NCBI GenBank assembly: GCA_030688615.1 | Contig: JAUYIZ010000081.1 | Coordinates: 1 to 34,043 of the forward strand | From: Desulfobacterales bacterium | Lineage (GTDB): Bacteria > Desulfobacterota > Desulfobacteria > Desulfobacterales > JAUYIZ01 | Direction: 5' to 3' | DNA: 34,043 nt | Shown here: in pieces, positions 16,161 to 26,036 of the stretch | Layout of the letters: each line of letters starts with the position of its first letter | Numbering within the stretch: the first letter of the stretch is position 1 | Notes under the pieces: model-generated | Database searches by the model: none | The model's input: the letters and a program-made list of their open reading frames with translations, nothing else | Told to the model about the DNA's origin: nothing | Translations under genes and position numbers: made by a program

Positions 16161-17333
16161 TTAACCGGTTGCGTCCTTATTATTATTTTCCTTCCGTACC
16201 CGCTGCCGGGTGTTCTTGGCCGCAATGTTCATCAACAGGCCGATGGCCGCCAGGTTCGTGATCAGAGAAGTCCCGCCATAACTGATGAAGGGCAGTGTCA
16301 GTCCCTTGGTAGGCAGAAGACCCAGCACGACCCCCATGTTCACGCAGGCCTGGAGCCCTATGGAAATCGTCAGCCCCACGGCCAAAAGTGATTCAAATGC
16401 GTCCCCGGTCAGACGGGAAATCGAAAGGCCCCGCCAGAAAATAAAGATATACAGTCCTAAAATGAGCAACACCCCCACCAGACCCAGCTCCTCTCCGATG
16501 ACCGAAAAAATAAAATCCGTATGGGGTTCGGGAAGATAGAACAGCTTTTGATAGCTGTTGCCGAATCCCGCCCCCCAGATTCCGCCGCTGCCGAATGCCA
16601 TCAGGGAATGGGTAATCTGATAGCCCTCGTCGGAGGCGTACTGCCATGGATTCCAGAAACTCAACAGGCGCCTCATGCGATAGGTCGCACTCATTAAATA
16701 CAAATATAACAGGGGCAGGGTTGTGAGAAAAATCGGCGTCAGATGAAAAAAACGCGCACCTCCCACAAACAGCAGGATCCAGGTGATGGCCCCGAAAATC
16801 ACGATGGACCCCAAATCAGGTTGCAGCGCAATTAATCCGACGAATGTGGCAAGCACCAGTATATGCGGCAGCAGGCCGATGGAAAATTCCCTGATACGTA
16901 ACCCTTTTTTGCTGATGGAATGGGACAGGTAGATCACCAGGGCCAGCCGGGCCGGTTCAGAGGGTTGAAAGGAAAAGTTTCCCAGCCGGAGCCAGCGGGC
17001 AGACCCGTTGACCGTATTGCCGAAGGGCGTCAGGTGAATTGCCAGGAGCAGGACCATGGCCAGGAAAAGAGCCGGATAGGCCATTGCGTGGACAAAATTC
17101 AACGGTACGTGTCGGCAGATGAGCAGGGCGGCCGAGCCTAAAAGGAAAAAAACCAGCTGTTTTTTCAGAAAAAAATAGTCGTTGCCAAAGGTGCTCAGCG
17201 CATAGGCCGAGCTGGCGCTGTAGACGATGACGATGCCGATGCCCACCAGGAAAAGAACCGGAAGCATCAAGCCCATGTCATAGGGCAGAACGGAATCGCA
17301 GGCTGTCTGATTTGTCTTTTTATTTTCGGGCAT
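16161..17333 (-). CDS. ftsW: FtsW, SEDS-family septal peptidoglycan polymerase
   Basis: 390 residues, about ten membrane helices. SEDS features: the YSASSAYAL region in the first helix, the large loop with FGNTVNGSARWLRLGNFSFQPSEPARLALVIY split over strand and helix (the invariant QPSE motif), GYQITHSLMAFGSGGIWGAGFGNS, and PFISYGGTSL near the end. It polymerises glycan strands in complex with FtsI, and the two genes share this operon. The gene overlaps the murD end by 14 nt. Confidence 0.96.
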   Translation of the reverse strand: MPENKKTNQTACDSVLPYDMGLMLPVLFLVGIGIVIVYSASSAYALSTFGNDYFFLKKQLVFFLLGSAALLICRHVPLNFVHAMAYPALFLAMVLLLAIHLTPFGNTVNGSARWLRLGNFSFQPSEPARLALVIYLSHSISKKGLRIREFSIGLLPHILVLATFVGLIALQPDLGSIVIFGAITWILLFVGGARFFHLTPIFLTTLPLLYLYLMSATYRMRRLLSFWNPWQYASDEGYQITHSLMAFGSGGIWGAGFGNSYQKLFYLPEPHTDFIFSVIGEELGLVGVLLILGLYIFIFWRGLSISRLTGDAFESLLAVGLTISIGLQACVNMGVVLGLLPTKGLTLPFISYGGTSLITNLAAIGLLMNIAAKNTRQRVRKENNNKDATG

Positions 17334-18717
17334 GGTCTCTTTTCAGCTGTTGGATGGTTGCGCAAAAAACTTCTCCCCGATGGGCATAGTCGTGAAACAT
17401 GTCAAAACTCGCACAACCCGGAGACAGCAGAACCGCATCTTTGGATGCTGCTGCCCGGTAGGCCTTGGAAACCGCATCTTCCATGGAGACGGCCGTCGCG
17501 GTCGGGGCCGCCTGGGCCAGCGCAGACAGGAGCCCTGCGGCGGCTTCCCCCATGACGACCAGCTTTTTGACACGGCGGCGTATCGGTTCCTGTAAGACGC
17601 TGAAATCGCAGCCCTTGCCCTGGCCCCCCATGATCAGAATGACGGGGCGATTCATGGCCTCAAGCGCCCTGATGACGGCGTCGGCATTTGTCGCTTTGGA
17701 ATCGTTGTAAAAGGCCACGCCATTGAGGGTGTCCACATATTCAAGCCGGTGCGGCAGGCCCTTGAAGTCATTTAAAGCCGCCTGAGCCCCTTTCAGGCTC
17801 GCGCCGGCAGCCAGGGCCGCCAGGGTGGCGGCGGCAGCATTTTCCATGTTGTGCCTGCCCGTCAGGCCGGTGTTCTCAAAATAAAGGCACTCGGGTTTTG
17901 ACGATTTTCCCCGGGCTGTGACGGCTTGATCCTTTAAATCAAAGATGATACGCGTTCCGTTGAGCCGGGCACCGGCTTCCTCCTGGCCGGCTGCGTTGAA
18001 AAAGAGTTTCCGGCTCCGGATCCGGTCGCAGGCTGCCCGGATCCGGACATCCGCCCCGTTGATGACCGCCACGTCCTCGGGCCGCTGGTTTTCAAAAATC
18101 CGGTATTTTGATCGGGCATAGGATTCGAAATCCGGGTAACGGTCCATGTGGTCTTCGGTCACGTTTAATAGAACACCGACTTTGGGTTTGAATTCGCCGA
18201 TGGTGTCCAGTTGAAAGCTGCTCACTTCCGCCACCACGACATCGGCCCGTTCCTGGCGGGTGACGAATTCGATCAACGGGGTGCCGATATTTCCCCCGAC
18301 AAACACCTTCAGGCCTGAACAGGCCAGCATTTTTCCTAAAAGTTCGGTGGTGGTGGTTTTGCCGTTGGTGCCGGTGACGGCAACCACCGGCTGCGAAATA
18401 TAACGGGAGGCCAGCTCCATCTCACCCAATACGGGCACACCCCTGTCCATTGCCCGCCGTACGGGCAAAATGGTGTGGGGAACCCCGGGGCTTAAAACCA
18501 CCAGGTCTGATTTTTCAAAGGTATCGATTTGATGACCGCCCAGTTCCATCGGGATGTCCAGGCCCCGAAGTTGTTGGATAAACGGTTCAAGTTCCCGGGC
18601 GGTGGCCGAATCGGTCACAATCACCCGGGCGCCCCGGCCCTTTAAAAAGCGGCAGACCGCCACGCCGGTTCTGGCCAGGCCGACCACCACAACTTGTTTG
18701 TTTAAGAGTTCCATCAT
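17320..18717 (-). CDS. murD: UDP-N-acetylmuramoylalanine--D-glutamate ligase MurD
   Basis: 465 residues. Rossmann-type N-terminus VVVGLARTGVAVCRFL, LSPGVP loop (75-80), ATP loop GTNGKTTTTE (116-125), the Mur-ligase NVTEDHMDRY segment, and NDSKATNADAVIRAL, the MurD-typical motif. It adds D-glutamate to UDP-MurNAc-L-Ala. Tandem ATGs at 18717 and 18714; the first follows the mraY stop (18719-18721) by 1 nt. Confidence 0.97.
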   Translation of the reverse strand: MMELLNKQVVVVGLARTGVAVCRFLKGRGARVIVTDSATARELEPFIQQLRGLDIPMELGGHQIDTFEKSDLVVLSPGVPHTILPVRRAMDRGVPVLGEMELASRYISQPVVAVTGTNGKTTTTELLGKMLACSGLKVFVGGNIGTPLIEFVTRQERADVVVAEVSSFQLDTIGEFKPKVGVLLNVTEDHMDRYPDFESYARSKYRIFENQRPEDVAVINGADVRIRAACDRIRSRKLFFNAAGQEEAGARLNGTRIIFDLKDQAVTARGKSSKPECLYFENTGLTGRHNMENAAAATLAALAAGASLKGAQAALNDFKGLPHRLEYVDTLNGVAFYNDSKATNADAVIRALEAMNRPVILIMGGQGKGCDFSVLQEPIRRRVKKLVVMGEAAAGLLSALAQAAPTATAVSMEDAVSKAYRAAASKDAVLLSPGCASFDMFHDYAHRGEVFCATIQQLKRDHARK

Positions 18718-18718
18718 T

Positions 18719-19798
18719 TCATCTCAGCTTCAGCGTGCTCATGGAAATCAAAGCCAGTAAAATGGCGATGATCCAGAATCGGACGATGACTTTCGGCTCG
18801 GCCCATCCTTTGAGCTCGAAATGGTGATGGAGAGGGGCCATCCGGAAGATCCTGCGGCCCTTGGTCATTTTAAAGAAGCCCACTTGAAAAATAACTGAAA
18901 GCGCTTCCACGACAAAAAGCCCGCCGACCAGGGCCAGCACGATTTCATGCTTGGTGATCACCGCCACGGTTCCCAGGGCCCCTCCCAGGGGAAGTGACCC
19001 CACATCTCCCATGAAAATCTGTGCCGGATAGGTATTGAACCACAGGAACCCCAGGCCCGCACCGGCCAGCGCCCCGCAGATGACGGCCGTTTCCCCGCTT
19101 CCCGGAACGTAACTGACCTGCAGATAAGCGGCGATCTTTGAATGTCCCGCCACGTAGGCGAAGATCATATACGTGGCCGCAGCGATGGTCACGGGCCCGA
19201 TGGCCAGGCCGTCCAGCCCGTCGGTTAAGTTGACCGCGTTGGACGTGCCGACGATGACAAGGGCTGAAAAAAATATATATCCCCAGCCCATATCCGGCGA
19301 AATATTCTTTAAAAAAGGAATCGCCAGGCGCGGGCTAAATTCCGGCGCCTGAAAAATGAAAAAACCGGCGGCAAGGGCCAGTACGGCCTGCAGTCCCAAT
19401 TTTTCGTTGCCGCTTAATCCTTTGTTCATTTTTTTGATCTGCATCAGATAATCGTCGATAAAACCGATAAACCCGTAGCCGATGATGATGAAAAGCATGA
19501 CCCAGGTGTAGTGGTTTTTCAGGTTCGCCCACAGAAGCGTTGCCGTCACGATGGAAAAAACGATTAATCCCCCTCCCATGGTGGGCGTGCCGGCCTTTTT
19601 AAGATGACTTTTCGGGCCGTCCTCTCTGATATATTGTCCGATCTGCAACTGGTGCAGCTTCCGAATGGCCCAGGGGCCCAGAAAAAAGCATATTAAAAAG
19701 GCGGTAATGCCGGCATAGATCGTACGAAAGGTAATGTATCTAAATACGTTGAAACCGGATATGGTCGTGTGAAGCGGATATAGCAAATGGTAGATCAT
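18719..19798 (-). CDS. mraY: Phospho-N-acetylmuramoyl-pentapeptide transferase MraY
   Basis: 359 residues, close to the usual 360. About ten membrane helices. Catalytic motifs: FIDDY (113-117), [10 protein letters not shown] (190-199), [10 protein letters not shown] (264-273) and [11 protein letters not shown] (322-332). It transfers phospho-MurNAc-pentapeptide from UDP to undecaprenyl phosphate, forming lipid I. The ATG at 19798 overlaps the murF stop as ATGA. An upstream extension of the frame to 19903 lies inside murF and carries no MraY sequence, so I rejected it. Confidence 0.97.
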   Translation of the reverse strand: MIYHLLYPLHTTISGFNVFRYITFRTIYAGITAFLICFFLGPWAIRKLHQLQIGQYIREDGPKSHLKKAGTPTMGGGLIVFSIVTATLLWANLKNHYTWVMLFIIIGYGFIGFIDDYLMQIKKMNKGLSGNEKLGLQAVLALAAGFFIFQAPEFSPRLAIPFLKNISPDMGWGYIFFSALVIVGTSNAVNLTDGLDGLAIGPVTIAAATYMIFAYVAGHSKIAAYLQVSYVPGSGETAVICGALAGAGLGFLWFNTYPAQIFMGDVGSLPLGGALGTVAVITKHEIVLALVGGLFVVEALSVIFQVGFFKMTKGRRIFRMAPLHHHFELKGWAEPKVIVRFWIIAILLALISMSTLKLR

Positions 19799-21228
19799 AC
19801 CGTCCCTGCCTGATGTAAGCTTTCTGTAAGCCCGCTGACGATGGTTTCCATTGCCTGGGCCCGGGAGCCCTTCACCAGAACCCAGTCGCCGGGCTGCAGC
19901 CATCCGGTCAGATCTTTCAGGATCTCTTCCCGGGTGCCCACGAATATTTCCGGCTTGCTGTTATTTTCACTTTTCGCGCCTTGCACGACGTATGGGGCAA
20001 ATTGTCCGGTGACATACAATTTGTCGACTCCGGCCCTTGAGGACAGGGCGCCGATTTTCCGGTGCATGGACTCGGAATATTCCCCGAGCTCGTGCATGTC
20101 TCCGGCGACCAGCGTTTTCCGGCCGCTGCCTTTTAAAGATACCAGAGACGTGATGGCGGCGGCCATGGAATCCGGGTTCGCATTGTAGCTGTCGTCGATA
20201 ATATGGATGCCGCGGTCTGTCTTGATCACGTTCATCCGGCCCGCCAGGGGTGTAAAGGCATTCAGGCCGGCCTGGATCTTCCTGAGGGGCACGCCCGCCA
20301 GATGGCCTGCAGCGGCTGCGGCAAGTGCGTTCAGGACCATGAATTTTCCGGTAACTTTAAGATCAATCGGCACCCTTTCTTCAAAAAGAGCCAGTTCGAA
20401 TGAGACCCCTGAATCCTTCAGGCCCACCCCCAGCGCCCTGACCCGGGCATTTTGGGACGTCCCGAAAAAAAGTGTCTCCCCGGTAATCCTGCGGGCCAGC
20501 TGCAATACTTTCGCGTCATCCCCGTTGAGCACCGCCCGGGCGCCGGGCTTCATTTTTTCAAGCAGTTCGCCCTTGGCGTGCATGACGCCCTCAACGGATC
20601 CGACACCCGCAAGATGCGCCGTGCCGATGTTTGTTATGACGGCAATGTCCGGCGAACAGATTTCGGCCAGTCTTCTGATCTCGCCCGGACGGTTCATGCC
20701 CAATTCCAGCACGGCCCACCGGTGGTCAGGGCCGATCTTGAGCATGCTCAACGGAAGGCCGATCTCATTGTTGAAGTTTCCCGCCGAGGACAGTGTGGCA
20801 AAGCATCTGGATACCACAGCGGCCGTCATCTCCTTGGTGGTGGTTTTACCGTTGGATCCGGTGATGGCAATGATCGAAATATCGGACCTTTGCCGGTGAT
20901 ATGCCGCCAGATCCCCGAGCGCCCTGATGGAGTCGTCCACCGCGATGCAAACCACACGCGTCTGTCTGAACGGGCCGCTTGAAAAAGCATCCGCCTGATC
21001 CTTGTGGATCAGAATGCCGCCGGCGCCCTGCTGAACCGCTTGCGCGACAAAGGCGTGCCCGTCATGATTTTTCCCCTGGATGGCCACAAACAGCGCGCCG
21101 GCGGAAAGGGACCGGGAATCGATGGAAACATCTGAAAACAGAACGCTGTCCTGGCCGAAAGCCAGCTGCCCCCCGGTGGCGTTTAAAACATCCGTGACCG
21201 TCCATGAAAGGGGTGGTCTGTCGTTCAT
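19795..21228 (-). CDS. murF: UDP-MurNAc-tripeptide--D-alanyl-D-alanine ligase MurF
   Basis: 477 residues. N-terminal UDP-MurNAc-tripeptide domain with [15 protein letters not shown]-loop [11 protein letters not shown] (124-134), [11 protein letters not shown], and the C-terminal [15 protein letters not shown] motif typical of MurF. It attaches the D-Ala-D-Ala dipeptide, completing the pentapeptide. No ddl gene to make that dipeptide is in the window. Start and stop overlap murE and mraY by ATGA on both sides. Confidence 0.97.
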   Translation of the reverse strand: MNDRPPLSWTVTDVLNATGGQLAFGQDSVLFSDVSIDSRSLSAGALFVAIQGKNHDGHAFVAQAVQQGAGGILIHKDQADAFSSGPFRQTRVVCIAVDDSIRALGDLAAYHRQRSDISIIAITGSNGKTTTKEMTAAVVSRCFATLSSAGNFNNEIGLPLSMLKIGPDHRWAVLELGMNRPGEIRRLAEICSPDIAVITNIGTAHLAGVGSVEGVMHAKGELLEKMKPGARAVLNGDDAKVLQLARRITGETLFFGTSQNARVRALGVGLKDSGVSFELALFEERVPIDLKVTGKFMVLNALAAAAAGHLAGVPLRKIQAGLNAFTPLAGRMNVIKTDRGIHIIDDSYNANPDSMAAAITSLVSLKGSGRKTLVAGDMHELGEYSESMHRKIGALSSRAGVDKLYVTGQFAPYVVQGAKSENNSKPEIFVGTREEILKDLTGWLQPGDWVLVKGSRAQAMETIVSGLTESLHQAGTV

Positions 21229-22859
21229 AGTCCGCCGTCCAGGCCGTCCAGTACTCGTCCGGCTATTTTTTTATCATCGAACGGTATGGTGGTTTTCCCG
21301 ATGATCTGATAGGTTTCGTGTCCCTTGCCGGCAATCAGGACCACGTCGTCGGGCCCCGAGACCGTGATGCCGAGCTGGATGGCCTTTTCCCGGTCCGGTT
21401 CCACCACATAGGTGTTGGGCTGAAAACCGCCCCGGATATTCCGGGCCGCAGCCGCGTTCAGACCGGCTTGTTTGAGGCCCGGCAGTATTTGCCGGATGAT
21501 TTCACCCGGGTCCTCGGTTCGCGGGTTGTCTGAAGTGACGACAATAAAATCGCTGTAATCTCCGGCCATCCGGCCCATCTGGGGCCGCTTGCCCCTGTCC
21601 CGGTCCCCGCCGCAGCCGAAAATACAGATCAGGGCGCCCCGGGTAAGGGGCCTCAGGGAAGTCAGGACGTTTTTCAGGGCATCGGGGGTGTGGGCGTAAT
21701 CCACAAAGACGAACCTGCCCGAATTGCCGGGCACCTTTTCCAGACGCCCCGGCACAAACCCCACGGCTTCGATGCCGTCCCTGATGGTCTGCACCGGAAG
21801 ATTCAGCAGAAGGCCGACACCGGCCGCGCAGAGGATATTTTCGATATTATGTATTCCCACCAGGGGGGATTTAAAATCAAAAGGGCCCGAGGGCGTCTCA
21901 ATGCGTCCGGACACCCCTTCAAGGCCGGATGTGGTCCGGCCGGGCCGGACCATGCATTCGGGGCCGCGGCCGACGGAAAGGCAGGGGGTTTTGAGGGTGC
22001 TGAAAAGCTCTTTTCCCCGGGCATTGCCGCAGTTGACCACCGCCCGGGTTCGATCCTTTTTGGGGCCGGAAGTCAGGATTTCGGTAAAAAGTCGTTTTTT
22101 GCAGTCCCAGTACGTATTCATGTCTTCATGATAATCCAGGTGATCCCGGGTCAGGTTGGTAAATACCCCCACATCAATCCGGCACTCATGGATGCGAAAC
22201 AGGTCCAGCGCGTGTGATGACACCTCCATGACCACATGGGTCACCCCCGCCTGTTTCATTTCCGCCAGGATTCTCTGTAAATCCAGGGATTCCGGGGTGG
22301 TCATGGGATTGTCGAACGTTCGGCCGGCAAAGCGGTAATTTATCGTCCCGATGACCCCGGTGTTGAAACCGGCGCGATTAAGTATGCTTTCCAGTAAAAA
22401 CGCGGTGGTGGTTTTGCCGTTGGTTCCGGTGATCCCGGCCAGAAACATTTTTTCAGACGGTTGATGGTAAAATCGGGCGGCAATCTCGGCGAGCGCTTTT
22501 CGGGTATTTTCAACTTCAATCCAAACGACATCGAGCGCGGCCGGCCGGTCTTCAAGCCCTTTGCGGGTCGCGTGGCCGGATATTTCCGGAACCGGCAGCG
22601 CAACGGACTTCTGCGCCACCACCGCCGCCGCGCCGCGGGACAACGCTTCCGGTATAAAGTCATGGCCGTCGGCCTTACGTCCTGTCATTGCCACAAAAAG
22701 TCCTCCCGGCTTGACATCCTGTGCCCGGTAATGGATTGAATTCACGTTACATCTTGAAAGATCCGCACCGGCCGCATCCATCTTGCGGCCGGAACGATCC
22801 GGACGGAGCATCTTTGTCCGGATCAAAGATGTTCCCCGCAGAAGATCAGACAGATTCAT
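21225..22859 (-). CDS. murE: UDP-MurNAc-dipeptide ligase MurE (meso-diaminopimelate type)
   Basis: 544 residues. P-loop GTNGKTTTAF (145-154), substrate loop TTPESLDLQ (187-195), LTRDHLDYH (236-244), VDYAHTPDAL (386-395) and the selectivity motif DNPR (444-447), which in characterised MurE enzymes goes with meso-DAP rather than lysine. KGHE (512-515) is also present. The protein is slightly longer than typical (about 490-500), with extra residues near the N-terminus (1-40) and around 85-115. ATGA overlaps at both ends couple it to ftsI and murF. Confidence 0.96.
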   Translation of the reverse strand: MNLSDLLRGTSLIRTKMLRPDRSGRKMDAAGADLSRCNVNSIHYRAQDVKPGGLFVAMTGRKADGHDFIPEALSRGAAAVVAQKSVALPVPEISGHATRKGLEDRPAALDVVWIEVENTRKALAEIAARFYHQPSEKMFLAGITGTNGKTTTAFLLESILNRAGFNTGVIGTINYRFAGRTFDNPMTTPESLDLQRILAEMKQAGVTHVVMEVSSHALDLFRIHECRIDVGVFTNLTRDHLDYHEDMNTYWDCKKRLFTEILTSGPKKDRTRAVVNCGNARGKELFSTLKTPCLSVGRGPECMVRPGRTTSGLEGVSGRIETPSGPFDFKSPLVGIHNIENILCAAGVGLLLNLPVQTIRDGIEAVGFVPGRLEKVPGNSGRFVFVDYAHTPDALKNVLTSLRPLTRGALICIFGCGGDRDRGKRPQMGRMAGDYSDFIVVTSDNPRTEDPGEIIRQILPGLKQAGLNAAAARNIRGGFQPNTYVVEPDREKAIQLGITVSGPDDVVLIAGKGHETYQIIGKTTIPFDDKKIAGRVLDGLDGGL

Positions 22860-24679
22860 CCTTTGGTTCCATGGCGCCTCGGCCCGTTTGACAGATTGAG
22901 TTGGCCGGTTTTATCCGGAATCTCCATGGGGGCGGAAATTTTTTCAACATCCCTGCTGCCGGCCTGCAGCAGGGATGGGCGGTTTGCAAGGCCGCGGGCA
23001 GGGATGTTTAAATAGTTCAGTGTTTCTTGCGCGATTTTCCTGAAAGCCGGCGCAGCCACCACACCGCCGTAATTTGCCCGTTGAGGTTCATCCACGACCA
23101 CCAGAATGGCGAGCTCGGGGTTTTCGACGGGAGCGAACCCCACAAATGATGCTATGAATTTCTTTTCGGCGTATTTCCCCTGAGCGTCTATTTTCTGGGC
23201 GGTCCCGGTCTTGCCGGCCACGGAAAATTGTTCCAGGGCCGCCTGGGTCCCGGTCCCGCCCTGGGTAACGACGGCCGCCATCATTTTTTTCACGGCCCTG
23301 GAAGTGGATGGCGAGACGGCTTGTTTGATTTTTTTCGGGCCGTAGGCCCTGATCAGCCGCCCGTTCCTGTCCACCACCGCCTGAACGATGTAAGGTTTCA
23401 TGAGGACCCCGTCGTTGGCAATGGCGGAAACGGCGCTGATCAGCTGGATGGCCGAAACGGAAATTCCCTGGCCGAACGCAATGGCTCCGGCGTCGATTTT
23501 CGACCATCTTTTGTAATGGGACAATCTGCCTGCGGTTTCCCCGGGGCAGTCGATTCCGCTCTTTTCGCCGAAGCCGAAATTTCGCAGGGCCTGGTACAGG
23601 TTCAGGGGGCCGATGGCTTCACTGACTTTAATCGCGCCGATATTGCTCGAGTATTTGATGATTTGCTGCAAGGAGAGCCACCCGTGCGGTTTGGTGTCGT
23701 GCACCGTGTTGGCCCCGATCTGATAGGCGCCGTTTTCGCCGAAAAAGATCTGGTCGGCAGAAATGTTGCCGAATTCCAGGGCGGCTGCGGCCGTAAAAAC
23801 CTTCATGGTGGATCCCGGCTCGAAAGGATCGGTGATGGCCCGGTTGCGCCAGCGCTTTTTGCTGAAATCCTGGTATACGTTGGGATTAAAAAACGGGTAA
23901 TGGGCCAGCGCCAGAATCGCGCCGGTTCTTGGCGCCATGACAATCGCAATCCCCGTTTGCCCTGAAAATTGAGTGACGGCCTCCTTGAGCGCGTTTTCGG
24001 CGATGTACTGGATGGTCTTGTCCACGGTCATGATCAGGTGAAAGCCGCTGTTGTCCGGCATGAGCTCTGCCGGGGTGGTAAATTTTTTCCCCCGGGCATC
24101 TTTCAGTATGGTGACTTCATCCCTGGAACCGGCAAGATAGTCGTTGTATTCAAATTCAAGCCCTTCCAGGCCATGCCCGTCAATGCCGGAAAACCCCAGC
24201 ACCTGGGCCGCCAGGGTTTTGTTGGGGTAGAATCGGCTTTTTTCCGGGACAAAGTCGATGCCTTCCAGCCGGAGGTCCCTGACGATTTTTTCCTCCCGGG
24301 GTGTAATCTGCCGCTTGATCCAGGCAAACGAGCGCTGCGAAGTCAGTCTGCGGTAAAGCGTCTTGTTCTCAATATCCAGCGCGGCCGTCAGGGCCCGGGC
24401 TGTTTTCCAGGGCTCCTTGATCCGGGACGGAAAAGCACCGATGGAGGTCATCTGGATACTTACGGCCAGTTCGTTATGTTTGGCATCGTAGATGATTCCG
24501 CGTTTTCCCTCGTTGACCTGTGACTTTTCAACCTGCCGGGTCACCTTTTCAGACAACCAGGATCTTTGAAATATTTGCAGATAGGCGGCTTTGGTCCCGA
24601 GGACGGCAAAAAAGAGGCAGAACAGGATCCCGACGATAAGCGACCGTTTTTTCGAATCTATTTTAGGGGTTTTTTTCAT
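22856..24679 (-). CDS. ftsI: Septal transpeptidase FtsI (PBP3, class B)
   Basis: 607 residues. A short cytoplasmic tail, one membrane helix (about 13-35), a class B dimerisation domain and the penicillin-binding transpeptidase domain. Catalytic motifs are S290-TMK293, S344-S345-N346 and K490-T491-G492. It cross-links septal peptidoglycan and is the partner of FtsW. No PASTA domains follow; the last 45 residues are low-complexity tail. ATGA overlaps with ftsL and murE. Confidence 0.96.
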   Translation of the reverse strand: MKKTPKIDSKKRSLIVGILFCLFFAVLGTKAAYLQIFQRSWLSEKVTRQVEKSQVNEGKRGIIYDAKHNELAVSIQMTSIGAFPSRIKEPWKTARALTAALDIENKTLYRRLTSQRSFAWIKRQITPREEKIVRDLRLEGIDFVPEKSRFYPNKTLAAQVLGFSGIDGHGLEGLEFEYNDYLAGSRDEVTILKDARGKKFTTPAELMPDNSGFHLIMTVDKTIQYIAENALKEAVTQFSGQTGIAIVMAPRTGAILALAHYPFFNPNVYQDFSKKRWRNRAITDPFEPGSTMKVFTAAAALEFGNISADQIFFGENGAYQIGANTVHDTKPHGWLSLQQIIKYSSNIGAIKVSEAIGPLNLYQALRNFGFGEKSGIDCPGETAGRLSHYKRWSKIDAGAIAFGQGISVSAIQLISAVSAIANDGVLMKPYIVQAVVDRNGRLIRAYGPKKIKQAVSPSTSRAVKKMMAAVVTQGGTGTQAALEQFSVAGKTGTAQKIDAQGKYAEKKFIASFVGFAPVENPELAILVVVDEPQRANYGGVVAAPAFRKIAQETLNYLNIPARGLANRPSLLQAGSRDVEKISAPMEIPDKTGQLNLSNGPRRHGTKG

Positions 24680-24972
24680 GGCAGCATGATCATCTGTTCC
24701 GGATTCGGCATGGTCAGGCCGAGTTTTTCCCTGGCGATTTTTGCGATCCGTTCCGGCGACTTGAGCCGGGCCAGCTCAACTTTCAGATTGTTCTGATTTG
24801 TGATGAGCTGCTGATACGTGTCCGCGGCCTGCGATATTTCATAGCCGACCTTGACAAATTGCACCCGGGACCAGGTGTAAACCAGCAGTTGCCCGATAAA
24901 AATGGACATAAAAATAATCCAGATGCCCCCCTGGTTCCTTTTGCGGGCGTTTTTTTCCTCCGGCGGCTTCAT
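24676..24972 (-). CDS. ftsL: Cell division protein FtsL
   Basis: 98 residues. A basic cytoplasmic tail, one membrane helix (about 17-34), a periplasmic coiled coil (about 45-72), and the terminal LKSPERIAKIAREKLGL segment that is the recognisable FtsL/FtsB-type hallmark. It forms the FtsQLB complex that activates FtsWI. The position between rsmH and ftsI, with ATGA overlaps on both sides, supports the call. No ftsB is in the window. Confidence 0.92.
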   Translation of the reverse strand: MKPPEEKNARKRNQGGIWIIFMSIFIGQLLVYTWSRVQFVKVGYEISQAADTYQQLITNQNNLKVELARLKSPERIAKIAREKLGLTMPNPEQMIMLP

Positions 24973-25907
24973 ATTTTTTCCATCGCTCTGAGCCTGGCGC
25001 TTCTTGCCATGGGGTTGGATGCGATTTCCGCTTCCGTGGGCTTTTGAACTTTACGTGTCAGAACACGGATCACGGGCTTTTTGTTGCAAACACAGGGCAG
25101 GGAGGGCGGACAGCTGCACCCCTTTTCAAGCGCCTTAAATTTTTGCTTTACGATGCGATCTTCAAGGGAATGAAAGGACAGTGCGCATAATCGAGCTTCA
25201 GGGTTTAATAATGCCGGGACATTTTCCATGAACGCCTCCAGCCTTTCCAGCTCGCTGTTCACTGCAATTCTCAACGCCATAAACACGCGCGTGGCCGGAT
25301 GAATCTTCCGGCGGCCCGAAACCCTTCCGGGCGCCGCAGCGCAAACAATCCCGGCCAGCTGCTTGCTTGATGTGACAGGTTTCTGTTTTCTGGCGGTTAT
25401 AATCTTTCTGGAAATACTCCTTGCCCTTGGCTCTTCCCCGTATTTTTTAAAAATGGCTGCGAGATCCGCTTCACCCATCCGGTTGACGATATGGGCGGCC
25501 GTCGTATCGTCCCGGGTGTCCATCCGCATATCCAGCGGTTCGTCCCGGCTGAAGCTGAACCCCCGGCCGCTGGATTCAAAGTGATGCAATGAAATCCCCA
25601 GATCCAGCAGGACGCCGTCCACCCCGGAAATGCGCAGGCCGGATAGAATTTCCGGAAGATTGACAAAGTTATCATGAAAAAGACGGACACCCTGTTTAAA
25701 ATCCTTCAGAACGGTGGCGGCATTTTTGACGGCATCCATGTCCTGGTCGATACCGATGAGCACACCGCCGGGAGCAATTTTTTCACAAATTTCCCGGGCA
25801 TGACCCGAACCGCCCAGGGTACAGTCCACATAAATTTTTCCAGGCCGGCAATTAAGATGTTCCATCACTTCGCGGGGCATCACCGGAATATGTCTGTATG
25901 TGGTCAT
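24969..25907 (-). CDS. rsmH: 16S rRNA m4C1402 methyltransferase RsmH (MraW)
   Basis: 312 residues. SAM-binding motifs YVDCTLGGSGHAREI (26-40) and GIDQD (52-56), LLDLGISLHHFESSGRGFSF mid-protein (split over loop and helix), and ALSFHSLEDRIVKQ near the C-terminus, all typical. It methylates N4 of C1402 in 16S rRNA. I chose ATG 25907 because GGAAGG lies 4 nt upstream; another ATG at 25919 would use that same sequence as coding. Ends overlapping ftsL (ATGA). The gap to mraZ is 129 bp, unusually long for this gene pair. Confidence 0.96.
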   Translation of the reverse strand: MTTYRHIPVMPREVMEHLNCRPGKIYVDCTLGGSGHAREICEKIAPGGVLIGIDQDMDAVKNAATVLKDFKQGVRLFHDNFVNLPEILSGLRISGVDGVLLDLGISLHHFESSGRGFSFSRDEPLDMRMDTRDDTTAAHIVNRMGEADLAAIFKKYGEEPRARSISRKIITARKQKPVTSSKQLAGIVCAAAPGRVSGRRKIHPATRVFMALRIAVNSELERLEAFMENVPALLNPEARLCALSFHSLEDRIVKQKFKALEKGCSCPPSLPCVCNKKPVIRVLTRKVQKPTEAEIASNPMARSARLRAMEKI

Positions 25908-26036
25908 ATCGCCTTCCATATAAAGTTTTTGGACTGCGTTATCAGTCGCCCCCCTTCGACAACGTACAGACCGTACGCCTTACTCAGGGAGGCTCCTTCT
26001 ATCCTTGCCAAAAACATTATCTGAAAGTCTATTTAA

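Noticed and set aside
19799-19903. N-terminal extension of MraY into murF
   Set aside because: The additional 35 residues are shadow of mur[10 protein letters not shown] at 19798 is the usual MraY beginning and makes an ATGA overlap.
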